Assembly: GCA_014378765.1 (NCBI GenBank)
Contig: JACMNA010000034.1
Coordinates: 1-43,104 of the forward strand
Length of the DNA: 43,104 bases
Source: Bdellovibrio sp.
GTDB lineage: Bacteria; Bdellovibrionota; Bdellovibrionia; Bdellovibrionales; Bdellovibrionaceae
Direction of reading: 5' to 3'
Both the position numbers and the translations under genes were made by a program. This document shows positions 7,232 to 14,551 of the stretch, in pieces; the first letter of the stretch is position 1; the number at the start of each line of letters is the position of its first letter. The notes below the pieces were generated by a model. That model had not been told where the DNA came from, searched no databases, and saw only the letters and a list, made by a program, of their open reading frames with translations.

Positions 7232-7633
7232 ATGGCAAATCCGTATCAGAAGTACAAACAAACGGCCGTGATGAGTGCAAGCCGCGAACAAATTCTATTG
7301 ATGCTTTATGAAGGCGCGATAAAATTTACGAAGTTAGCCATTCAAGCCGCAGAACAAAAAAAAGTGGCCGATCGCGGACACAATATTATTAGAGCTTTTG
7401 ATATCATCATGGAATTGAATGCAACGCTGGACCACAAAGTTGGGGGCGATATTTCAAAGCAGCTCGAACAGCTGTACATGTTTATGATGGATCAATATAC
7501 CAAGGCTAATATTTCGGGCGACCCGGCGCCATTGCAGGCCAACATTAAGATTTTAAATAATCTTTATGATGGATGGAAGCAAGCAATCGACAACATGAAA
7601 AAAGACAATGAACAAAAAGGGAGCGCAGCATGA
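7232..7633 (+). CDS. fliS: Flagellin export chaperone FliS
   Basis: FliS binds the C-terminal helix of flagellin in the cytoplasm, preventing early polymerisation and guiding export. The protein has 133 residues, the usual length, with four helices and the family start MANPYQKYKQTAVMSASREQ, followed by LLMLYEGAIKF and the DP-containing helix (ISGDPAPLQANIKILNNLYDGW). The ATG is four bases after the fliD stop. The ribosome site, GGGAGAGGG, lies inside the fliD end. Its stop overlaps the next gene's ATG, so translation of the two is probably coupled. Three flagellins in this locus are likely clients. Confidence 0.96.
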   Translation: MANPYQKYKQTAVMSASREQILLMLYEGAIKFTKLAIQAAEQKKVADRGHNIIRAFDIIMELNATLDHKVGGDISKQLEQLYMFMMDQYTKANISGDPAPLQANIKILNNLYDGWKQAIDNMKKDNEQKGSAA

Positions 7634-8034
7634 TTCGTCTAATACAATTTCTTAATGAAAAAAATCACTTTCTAGAAAAATTCTACTCTTTAAATGAATA
7701 TCAAATGAGCCGTTTAGAGAGCGGACTATTCGATGACATCGAAAAGTTTTATAATCAGCGTGAAGATTTACTTAAAATCATCAAATATGTTGATGCCGAA
7801 ATTCATCAATCGCATATGGTACATAAGGATATCACCGGGGCATTTGATGAAAATCAAAAAATGCAAATTCGCGAAGCTTTGCGTTGCAAAGAAATGTACG
7901 TGCAAAAAATTCTTGAGCAAGACTTATCTATTTTAAGTCTAATTGATGAAGCTAAATCTCAAATCATCAAAGAACTTCAAGATATTAAGCATACGAAAAA
8001 AGCTTTAGCTGGCTATAAGTCGCCTGCGGCCTAA
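7630..8034 (+). CDS. FlgN/FliT-like small helical flagellar chaperone
   Basis: A 134-residue, all-helical protein whose ATG overlaps the fliS stop (ATGA). It has amphipathic helices with long charged repeats, no membrane segment and no cysteine-based motif. In many flagellar operons the slot after fliS holds FliT, the chaperone of FliD, or a FlgN-type chaperone of hook-filament junction proteins. Position and size support that role here, but sequence identity to either family is not obvious by eye. The ribosome site GGGAGCG lies seven bases upstream within fliS. It is the last gene of the fliD unit. Confidence 0.6.
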   Translation: MIRLIQFLNEKNHFLEKFYSLNEYQMSRLESGLFDDIEKFYNQREDLLKIIKYVDAEIHQSHMVHKDITGAFDENQKMQIREALRCKEMYVQKILEQDLSILSLIDEAKSQIIKELQDIKHTKKALAGYKSPAA

Positions 8035-8058
8035 GATTATTTTTATGAAAGTCAAAAG

Positions 8059-8100
8059 TCTGACTGGCCATTCATTTAAATGGCGATCAGAGCCAGTTTT
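8059..8100 (+). other. Possible weak terminator hairpin after fliD operon
   Basis: GCCATT pairs with AATGGC (8067-8072 with 8079-8084), flanked by an outer TCTG/CAGA. An alternative outer pairing is ACTGGC / GCCAGT followed by four T. The T-run is short, so termination is uncertain. Confidence 0.35.
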
Positions 8101-8133
8101 AAGGTATCGACTGACCCTATATTGAATTTCACG

Positions 8134-8149
8134 TGGCATTTGGATTGCT
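8134..8149 (+). promoter_or_regulatory. Sigma-54-type promoter upstream of TPR gene
   Basis: TGGCAT, 5 bases, TTGCT matches the RpoN consensus TGGCAC-N5-TTGCW with one mismatch. The GG at 8135-8136 and GC at 8147-8148 are exactly 10 bases apart. Transcription would begin near 8160, immediately before the hairpin at 8161. A TATAAT at 8155-8160 offers an alternative sigma-70 -10, but no good -35 is seen for it. Confidence 0.55.
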
Positions 8150-8160
8150 TTACATATAAT

Positions 8161-8187
8161 CGCCAGTACTCATGATGAGTACTGGCG
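8161..8187. promoter_or_regulatory. Perfect 12-bp hairpin at predicted mRNA 5' end
   Basis: CGCCAGTACTCA pairs perfectly with TGAGTACTGGCG around a TGA loop. It ends five bases before the GGAGGG ribosome site of the TPR gene and has no T-run, so it is not a terminator. It could be a 5' stabilising stem or a DNA operator palindrome. Confidence 0.75.
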
Positions 8188-8202
8188 TTAATGGAGGGCA
8201 TG

Positions 8203-9090
8203 ATGCCGCAAACGCTTTCGGTCTTTGGTCAGGTTGATTCGGACATTAGAAATAAAAAGTTCACTCCCGCAATGATGAAGTTATCGATCTTGTCAGTCGC
8301 ACACAGTAAAAACTTGCGATTTTTGAACTACTTGGCCATAACGCAGAAAGCATTATCAGACTCTGCGGGCCTTATTCGTACCCTCAAAGAAATTAATAAA
8401 ATTCACCCTGAAGTAAAGACCCTTATTGAGTTGATGAAAGTTCTTTATTCTGAAGGTTCAATAAACGAAGCCTTAGATATCGGAATGTCGTTACAAGAAC
8501 AAGCCTTAACCGAGGTTGATTCTAAAAGATTAACGCACTTGTTATTAAGAATTTTTATTGAAGAAAATGACTTCGAAGGCGTACAGGAAACCGTCTTAAG
8601 AGTTGCGGCCAGCTCAATGAACGACGATTTTATGCAGTGGGCGATGGGTTTGGCTTGTTTATCCAAAGGCGACAAAAATAATGCGCTTATTTATTTTAGA
8701 AATGCCATTGATCTGAATACTAAGAATGATCAAGCGTGGGTAAGCCTTGCCCTTTTGCATGATGAAATGGGTGATCGTGAACTTGCGCTGGCAAATTTAG
8801 AAATGGCTATTGATCATAATCCCCTGAACCAATTAGCGATAAAGCTTTTTGCTACTTGGACGCAAAAGACTCCGACCTACCTAGCAACCGCATTGCGACG
8901 TGTGCAATTTTACTTGGCCGAGAATGATTTTGATGAAGAAATAAGCTTATGTCATATTCAGTTACAAAGCCAAATGCAATCTTGGAAGACCGTAAAATTT
9001 GAAATTAGTAAGTTGATTCTGAATCAGCCAGAAAATCAAAACTTTCACCAATTGAAGAAAAATTTAGGACATCATTTGGACATCACTTAA
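8203..9090 (+). CDS. TPR-repeat protein
   Basis: A soluble protein of 295 residues made of helical repeats. At least three tetratricopeptide-like units are visible in the middle: the segment around FMQWAMGLACLSKGDKNNALIYF, then AWVSLALLHDEMGDRELALANLE with the classic W/A/G/Y-A-P spacing ending DHNPLNQLAIK. It likely acts as a protein-protein scaffold. In-frame ATGs exist at 8191, 8200 and 8203. I choose 8203 because GGAGGG at 8193-8198 leaves four bases, whereas the ATG at 8191 overlaps the ribosome site. It lies between the filament operon and a sensor kinase, 20 bases before the latter, so it may belong to the signalling unit. Confidence 0.8.
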   Translation: MPQTLSVFGQVDSDIRNKKFTPAMMKLSILSVAHSKNLRFLNYLAITQKALSDSAGLIRTLKEINKIHPEVKTLIELMKVLYSEGSINEALDIGMSLQEQALTEVDSKRLTHLLLRIFIEENDFEGVQETVLRVAASSMNDDFMQWAMGLACLSKGDKNNALIYFRNAIDLNTKNDQAWVSLALLHDEMGDRELALANLEMAIDHNPLNQLAIKLFATWTQKTPTYLATALRRVQFYLAENDFDEEISLCHIQLQSQMQSWKTVKFEISKLILNQPENQNFHQLKKNLGHHLDIT

Positions 9091-9110
9091 ACTTGTGATA
9101 CCTTATTTGA

Positions 9111-10973
9111 GTGCAGATTTTAATTCAGCAAGAATTTGAATATCTTCTTACCAATAATCCACCCATCTATACGTTGATTACCGAGGCGCCTGACAATCTG
9201 TTAGCCGAAGTCGTCATCGGCGATGACCAATATTTACAAAACATACGACAAAAAATGGGGTCATCGATTGATCGCGCCCATTATATTTTGATCGCCAGTG
9301 GCAAAGAAATTAATCTTGCGAACCTAGCCAATTCACCAGTTCCTTACCAAGTGGTGAGTCCGAAGGCCAAGGCTGAGCTTGAGCAAAGCCTGGGCGAAAT
9401 TTCGGCCCAAGTGAATAAAAAATTGCAAATTGATTTAATCAAAACTGAAATTCAAAGAAAGCGACGTGAATTAGAAACGTTGAATGAAAAACTAAATCTG
9501 GAAAGTCAGATCCAGTTGCAGTCTTTGGTACAATCGCATTCAGAAGAAACGCAAAAAAACTTGAAAGAGAAAAGCCTATTGCACTTTCTTGATTTTATTC
9601 AATCCGAGTCAACGACTGAAGATTTTTTAAGTCAACTTTTGAAGTTTGTGTGGAAAGATTTAAAAAAGTTGGGCCGATTCTACCAAATTGGCTTTAGCTT
9701 GAAGACCTCATCTGAAAAATCGAATATATTTACGTACGACGGCTTGGTTGAAAGTCGGGCGTTACTATCCGCTGACTTTAGATCTCCGACGGTGGCGTTG
9801 CAATTAGCGGGCGCTTGGGGGCGGCCCGTTGGAAAAATTATGACGTGGGCGTTGCCAGATTTCTCGCGCGACGCTAGCGTGTTTATTGAAGTGGTCGATC
9901 AACAACTATCAGCCGGTGTGATCGAAAATTATTTTAAAGATCGCCTTTCGGTTTTAAGTCTTTATCTTGACCGGTGGATGATTGAAAAAGAATACGAAGT
10001 TATCGTCGAGCGGTGGAATCGGACCTTTAAGTCGTTCTCCGGCTATATGCATGTTATCGACGAAAATTTTAATTTATTTCAATCTAACTACGACGCGCCA
10101 GGTGGTGAGCCTTGCTACAAGCAGTTAGCCGAGCGTTCAACGCCTTGCCCGCAATGCCCCATTTTGCAAAACAAGAATACCGAATTTTTTTTAAAAGAAG
10201 GCCAAAAGGTTAAAACTTACTACTCAGAATTTAAATACAAATCTAAGAAGTTTTATTTTGTAATTTATGAAGACATAACCCAGTTGCATTTATTGCAAGG
10301 GCAAATGATTCACTCCGAAAAAATGTCGGCGCTGGGTCGATTAGGAAATCACTTAGCTCACGAATTAAATAATCCACTAACGGGGATTAAATCGTATGTG
10401 CAGTCGTTACTTGAGCCAACGTACTCGTTGCAATTAGCGCCCTCGCTGCAGTCAGATCTTGGTGAAATACTGAAGGCGACCGTTAGATGCCAACGTATAA
10501 TTAAGAACTTTATCGAATTCAGTCACCAAAGCGAAGCGAAGCTTGAAGACGTGATTTTTTCAGAGGTGTTACAGAATACGCTAACCCTGCTTAAAACAGT
10601 TTTACGATCACACCGGCTTTTTATTGATATCAAAGAAACGCGCGTGCGCGCCAATGCACACGATCTACAGCAGGTACTTTTTAATTTAATTAAAAACTCA
10701 TGTCAGGCAATGACTCAGCCGGGTTCAGTCACGATTTTCGAAGAAGAAAAGAACGGCAAAATTTATTTTCACGTTAAGGATTCGGGCGCTGGTTTTGATG
10801 AATCTATTTTAAAGAACATCTTTCAACCTTTTATGACCACGAAAAAACAGGGCGAAGGAACGGGACTGGGTCTTTATTTATCGAAAAAAATGATGAAAGC
10901 AATGAATGCTGATCTTGAAGTCAGTAACACCCCAATGGGAGCAAAAATCTCGCTGGTTTTTGATAAACTATGA
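9111..10973 (+). CDS. PAS-domain sensor histidine kinase with cysteine cluster
   Basis: A 620-residue cytoplasmic kinase with no membrane segment. Residues 1-105 are an N-terminal domain of unknown type. Residues about 105-155 form a coiled coil, then a GAF-like region extends to about 290. A PAS-like domain (about 300-395) contains C335 and the CPQC pair C346/C349, a pattern seen in deltaproteobacterial PAS kinases that may bind metal or sense redox. HisKA has H417 in LAHELNNPLTG. The ATPase domain has an N-box (LIKNSCQAM), DSGAGF and GTGLGLYLSKK. The start is GTG at 9111 with no Shine-Dalgarno. The stop overlaps the ATG of the receiver protein (ATGA), so the two are translated together and almost surely work as a pair. 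Confidence 0.9.
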   Translation: MQILIQQEFEYLLTNNPPIYTLITEAPDNLLAEVVIGDDQYLQNIRQKMGSSIDRAHYILIASGKEINLANLANSPVPYQVVSPKAKAELEQSLGEISAQVNKKLQIDLIKTEIQRKRRELETLNEKLNLESQIQLQSLVQSHSEETQKNLKEKSLLHFLDFIQSESTTEDFLSQLLKFVWKDLKKLGRFYQIGFSLKTSSEKSNIFTYDGLVESRALLSADFRSPTVALQLAGAWGRPVGKIMTWALPDFSRDASVFIEVVDQQLSAGVIENYFKDRLSVLSLYLDRWMIEKEYEVIVERWNRTFKSFSGYMHVIDENFNLFQSNYDAPGGEPCYKQLAERSTPCPQCPILQNKNTEFFLKEGQKVKTYYSEFKYKSKKFYFVIYEDITQLHLLQGQMIHSEKMSALGRLGNHLAHELNNPLTGIKSYVQSLLEPTYSLQLAPSLQSDLGEILKATVRCQRIIKNFIEFSHQSEAKLEDVIFSEVLQNTLTLLKTVLRSHRLFIDIKETRVRANAHDLQQVLFNLIKNSCQAMTQPGSVTIFEEEKNGKIYFHVKDSGAGFDESILKNIFQPFMTTKKQGEGTGLGLYLSKKMMKAMNADLEVSNTPMGAKISLVFDKL

Positions 10974-11320
10974 ATTTTTTAGTAGCCGATGATGAGTTAT
11001 TGATTCGAAAGTCTTTAGTGCGTGCGTTTCAGTCGAGAGGGCACCAATGTGATGAAGCACAAAATGGAATTGAAGCCTTGAAGAAAATTAGCACGAATAC
11101 TTATCATGCGATATTATTGGATGTGATCATGCCGGATAAGAACGGTTATGAAGTCTTACTTGAAATGAAAAAAAATATTCCGGTATTTATTATTTCGGCT
11201 TTTACCGGTGACGACACCAATATTAGTTACATTCAAAATGACCCCCGGGTTAAAGATTATATTGCCAAGCCGTTCGAGCATATTCTTGAAGTTGTTGATC
11301 AAGTGCTAGGGAAATTATGA
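10970..11320 (+). CDS. Receiver-only response regulator
   Basis: A 116-residue stand-alone receiver domain. The acidic pair is D7-D8, the phospho-acceptor D51 in ILLDVIMPDKNG, the hydroxyl residue S76 and the conserved lysine K100 (IAKPF). There is no DNA-binding or enzymatic output domain, so it acts through protein contact or as a relay. It overlaps the kinase by four bases upstream and rsmD by four bases downstream, in the middle of a tightly coupled string. Phosphate from H417 of the kinase is the likely input. The output partner is unknown; the TPR protein upstream is one candidate by position. Confidence 0.9.
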   Translation: MNFLVADDELLIRKSLVRAFQSRGHQCDEAQNGIEALKKISTNTYHAILLDVIMPDKNGYEVLLEMKKNIPVFIISAFTGDDTNISYIQNDPRVKDYIAKPFEHILEVVDQVLGKL

Positions 11321-11877
11321 GAATTATTTCGGGCCGTTTTAAGGGAAGGGTTTTAACCTCATTTCAAGAAGATCATATTAGGCCTACAACCGATCGGGTT
11401 AAAGAAAGTTTATTTAATAAATGGATGGGAACATTAGAAGACGCGCAAGTCTTAGATTTATTTTCGGGTACGGGTAGTTTGGGTTTAGAGGCCTTGTCTA
11501 GAGGAGCCTCGCGAGTCGATTTTGTTGAACAGAACGTTAGATCAATTCAGATATTAAAGAAAAATATCGATTTGCTGAAGTTAAGCAAAGATGAATATTC
11601 AATTTTAAAACAAGATGTCCTTGCCTACTTAAAAAAATATCAGGGACCGGCTTACGCCTTTATTTTAATTGACCCGCCCTTCACTGAAAAAATGGCTCAT
11701 GATGTAATGCTAGCATTAGATTCGAGCAATTGTTTTGATGAAAATACTCTCATTGCCATTGAGTCACAAAAAAAAGAGCGAATGGATGACGCCTATACTA
11801 ATTTATACCGCTATGACTTCAATGATTACGGAGACAAATTACTTTCTTTCTTTGCTAAAAAAGCGCAAGATGCCTAA
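11317..11877 (+). CDS. rsmD: 16S rRNA (guanine-966-N2)-methyltransferase
   Basis: RsmD methylates G966 of 16S rRNA in the 30S subunit using S-adenosylmethionine. The protein has 186 residues, as usual. Visible are the family start MRIISGRFKGRVL, the RPTTDRVKESLFN motif, the SAM-binding motif VLDLFSGTGSLGLEALSRGA, the acidic loop VEQN and the catalytic LIDPPF (motif IV). The ATG overlaps the receiver gene's stop. coaD follows with no gap, the common rsmD-coaD pairing of bacteria. Finding it downstream of a kinase-receiver pair means its expression is tied to a signalling operon unless an internal promoter exists. Confidence 0.95.
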   Translation: MRIISGRFKGRVLTSFQEDHIRPTTDRVKESLFNKWMGTLEDAQVLDLFSGTGSLGLEALSRGASRVDFVEQNVRSIQILKKNIDLLKLSKDEYSILKQDVLAYLKKYQGPAYAFILIDPPFTEKMAHDVMLALDSSNCFDENTLIAIESQKKERMDDAYTNLYRYDFNDYGDKLLSFFAKKAQDA

Positions 11878-12360
11878 ATGTCTAAGATTGCAGTCTACCC
11901 TGGAAGCTTCGATCCCATCACGACCGGTCACCTAGATATTATCGAACGCATTTCAAATATTTTTGATCATGTTATTGTTCTGGTTGCTGAATCAGACCAA
12001 AAAGATTATCTGTTTTCGGCCGCTGAACGGGCGCAATTTTTAAAAAAAGTTACTTCGAATAATAAAAAAGTTGAAATAGACGTTTTTCAAGGGCTAACGG
12101 TCGAATATATGAAAAAGCGCCAGGCTCATGTTATTGTTAGGGGCTTACGGGCCGTAGCCGACTTTGAATACGAAGGCACATTAGCCAGTATGAACAAGCG
12201 ACTTGCGCCGGAAATTGAAACTTTCATGATTTTTTCTCGTCCTGAATACTACTTTATATCTTCACGGGCCGTTAAAGAAGTTGCGCGAAATGGCGGCGAC
12301 TTAAAAGGGTTAGTCCCTGATTTTATTATTCCAGAACTTGCAAAAAAGTTAAGAGGTTAA
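11878..12360 (+). CDS. coaD: Phosphopantetheine adenylyltransferase
   Basis: CoaD transfers AMP from ATP to 4'-phosphopantetheine, the penultimate step of coenzyme A synthesis. The protein has 160 residues, the standard length. Clear motifs are AVYPGSFDPITTGHLDII with the nucleotidyltransferase TxGH, the substrate loop GLTVEYMKK, VRGLRAVADFEYE, and ISSRAVKEVA near the C-terminus (the ISSS/TxxR motif). The ATG directly abuts the rsmD stop codon. The gene is essential in most bacteria. Confidence 0.96.
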   Translation: MSKIAVYPGSFDPITTGHLDIIERISNIFDHVIVLVAESDQKDYLFSAAERAQFLKKVTSNNKKVEIDVFQGLTVEYMKKRQAHVIVRGLRAVADFEYEGTLASMNKRLAPEIETFMIFSRPEYYFISSRAVKEVARNGGDLKGLVPDFIIPELAKKLRG

Positions 12361-12362
12361 AA

Positions 12363-13571
12363 GTGGAACCAACTTCATTATCTAAGCGTGCCCAAAATTT
12401 AAAAACATCTCCAACTTTATTTTTGGTCGCAAAAGCTAAAGATCTGCAAGCGAAAGGTCACGACGTTATTTCGTTAACCGTTGGCGAGCCCGATTGGCCT
12501 ACTTATCCGGTCGCAGCCCTTGCGGGCCATGAAGCCATCGAGAAGGGGCTAACGAAGTACACGCCCGCTAGTGGTACGATTGAATTGAAAAAATCAATAG
12601 TATCAAGATTGAAATTAGATTTGGGTTTTGATTATGCCACAAGTGAAGTGGCCGTAACTAGTGGAGCGAAGTTTGCGATTTTTGCCGCCCTTCAAGTGCT
12701 TTGTGATCCCAAAGACGAAGTAATCATTCATTCGCCTTACTGGGTCAGCTACCCAACCATGGCTGAATTAGCTGATGCCGTACCAGTCATTGTGACCTGC
12801 CACGAAGACTCAAATTTTAAAATTACGCCGATACAATTAAGAAAAGCACTGAATGAAAAAACGAAAGTATTTTTATTTTGCTCGCCATCAAATCCTACGG
12901 GATTCATTTACTCAAAAGAAGAATTAAAGGCTTTAGCTGAGGTGCTTAAAGATTTTCCGCGCGTGCACATTATTTCTGATGATATGTATAATCGCCTTAT
13001 GTTCGACGGTGCGAGGTGCGCACCCCACATCTTAGAAATGGCCCCAGAGCTTCGATCAAGAACAATAATTATTAATGGTGGCTCGAAGGCCTATTCAATG
13101 ACGGGGTGGCGCATCGGGTGGGCGATTGGTCCTAAACAAATAATTCAAGCGATTGGCGATTACGCTTCGCAATCGACCGGAGCACCTTCAAGTATTTCGC
13201 AACATGCAGTTATTCCGGCGCTAGACCACGGCGAACCCAATATAAAAGAAACAAATCAAACCTTGAAAGCCAGGTTAAGCGCAGCCCTAAAAGAATTTAA
13301 ATCAATTGCCGAATTCAAGGTGTTTGAGCCGCAGGGAGCCTTTTATTTGTGGATCGAAGTCAAAAATGTTTTGGGACGAAATTACGAAGGTAAAAAAGTA
13401 GAAACATCGAAAGATTTTTGCGAAATTTTATTAGAAAAGTTTTTCGTCGCGGTCGTGCCGGGAGAAGAATTCGGCAATCCTGGCTATATGCGTGTAAGCT
13501 TTGCCATTGGCACCGAAAGAATGATCGAAGCCATCGGCCGTATGAATTCTTTGGTTGGGCAACTTAAGTAG
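12363..13571 (+). CDS. Class I pyridoxal-phosphate aminotransferase (aspartate type)
   Basis: A 402-residue class I aminotransferase of the prokaryotic aspartate aminotransferase (Ib) type, transferring amino groups between aspartate or similar donors and 2-oxoglutarate. Visible are the substrate loop VGEPDWPT, YTPASGTIELK, SGAKFA, the cofactor motif SPSNPTG, D206 or D207 with Y209, the Schiff-base lysine K242 in GGSKAYSMTGWRIGW, and the carboxylate-binding arginine in YMRVSFA. The start is GTG at 12363, two bases after the coaD stop, with AAGAGG overlapping the coaD end as ribosome site. Exact substrate preference (aspartate, prephenate or aromatic) cannot be told from motifs. It is the last gene of the string and is convergent with the next. 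Confidence 0.93.
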   Translation: MEPTSLSKRAQNLKTSPTLFLVAKAKDLQAKGHDVISLTVGEPDWPTYPVAALAGHEAIEKGLTKYTPASGTIELKKSIVSRLKLDLGFDYATSEVAVTSGAKFAIFAALQVLCDPKDEVIIHSPYWVSYPTMAELADAVPVIVTCHEDSNFKITPIQLRKALNEKTKVFLFCSPSNPTGFIYSKEELKALAEVLKDFPRVHIISDDMYNRLMFDGARCAPHILEMAPELRSRTIIINGGSKAYSMTGWRIGWAIGPKQIIQAIGDYASQSTGAPSSISQHAVIPALDHGEPNIKETNQTLKARLSAALKEFKSIAEFKVFEPQGAFYLWIEVKNVLGRNYEGKKVETSKDFCEILLEKFFVAVVPGEEFGNPGYMRVSFAIGTERMIEAIGRMNSLVGQLK

Positions 13572-13600
13572 ATTCTACGTGCCCAGTCAAAAATGACCAG

Positions 13601-14404
13601 CTAGTTTCGTTTAACCGTTATTTTTTTAAACTCAAACGGTTTAATAATTTTTCCGTCTGCGGTTCTTTGAACGGGCTCCAATTTCTTTTCATCCACAAAA
13701 GTTTGTGGAATATGCGCATTGCTAGCAATCGATTCATCAAATTGCTGCTTTATTGAATTCATCGAGGTCAGATCGGGCGTCATTACGTCGAACGCGGTAT
13801 CTGTCACCATTTGATTCATCTTTTTTAATTGCGAACTAAAATCAGCTACTTCTTGCATTCTTTGTTCATTCGAATGATCGGCTTCTTGGTTTTGCACCCA
13901 GGCCGGCAAATTTTCTTCGGCAAATTGCAATTGATCGCGATTCATCTTAGTAATCATTTCGATTTCGGCCGGGCTTAAATCAATTTTTTGACTGATTTGA
14001 TCCGTCGTAAAGCCTTGGTGGGCAAGCTTTGCGGCTTGCACGTACTTGCTGGTTTTTTGGCGGTCAGCCATTTCGGCGTGGGGAACTTGTTCGTAAAAAA
14101 TTTTAGATACGTCTAAAGCTTTTGATAGGGCGCTTTCAATTTGAATAATTTTTTCATCCGATAAGGTCAGCTGGTTTTGAACTTCATGAGATTTAATTTC
14201 AATCAGGTGCACCCAGCGGCGCACTTGTTCATCGGACTTATCTGATAGATCTTGCAAAATTGAAATCTTATTTTGTAAAAGTTGTAGACCCTTCGTCAAC
14301 CGGTTGTCTTCAACCTTGTTTTTACTTTTGATAACCATTGTAAAAAAAATAAAACTGAAAAGCAGCACATTCATCAAAGACAATGTTAATAGCCAATAGT
14401 TCAC
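13601..14404 (-). CDS. Membrane-anchored coiled-coil protein with DUF2802-like helix-turn-helix
   Basis: A 267-residue protein with one N-terminal membrane segment (residues about 4-24) followed by lysines, so the rest is cytoplasmic. Residues about 30-105 form a coiled coil. A small helical unit at about 120-150 (AAKLAHQGFTTDQISQKIDLSPAEIEMI) matches the pattern of the DUF2802 tail (A-LA-QG-----I----LS--E--L) and resembles a helix-turn-helix. The C-terminal third is polar and probably disordered, ending in basic residues. The start is GTG with GGAGG eight bases upstream. It is convergent with the aminotransferase. DUF2802 proteins are often next to flagellar genes, but here it stands alone. 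Confidence 0.68.
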   Translation of the reverse strand: MNYWLLTLSLMNVLLFSFIFFTMVIKSKNKVEDNRLTKGLQLLQNKISILQDLSDKSDEQVRRWVHLIEIKSHEVQNQLTLSDEKIIQIESALSKALDVSKIFYEQVPHAEMADRQKTSKYVQAAKLAHQGFTTDQISQKIDLSPAEIEMITKMNRDQLQFAEENLPAWVQNQEADHSNEQRMQEVADFSSQLKKMNQMVTDTAFDVMTPDLTSMNSIKQQFDESIASNAHIPQTFVDEKKLEPVQRTADGKIIKPFEFKKITVKRN

Positions 14405-14551
14405 GGTAAGTCCTCCACTGTTTATTTTACCGTTGAAACAAGTTGCTTCTCAATAGGTCTAGGCCTTCATTTTGAATAACCAGACTAAAGACCACTTACG
14501 GCAATCAATGAATTGATCTATCCTAATATGGATCTAACTAGGGGAAAATAA
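14405..14551. other. Divergent intergenic region
   Basis: This gap separates two divergently transcribed genes. It contains one GGTCTAG (14456-14462) and TAATAT near 14524-14529, a possible -10 for the VWA lipoprotein. AGGGGA precedes that gene's ATG. No convincing -35 is seen. Confidence 0.3.
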
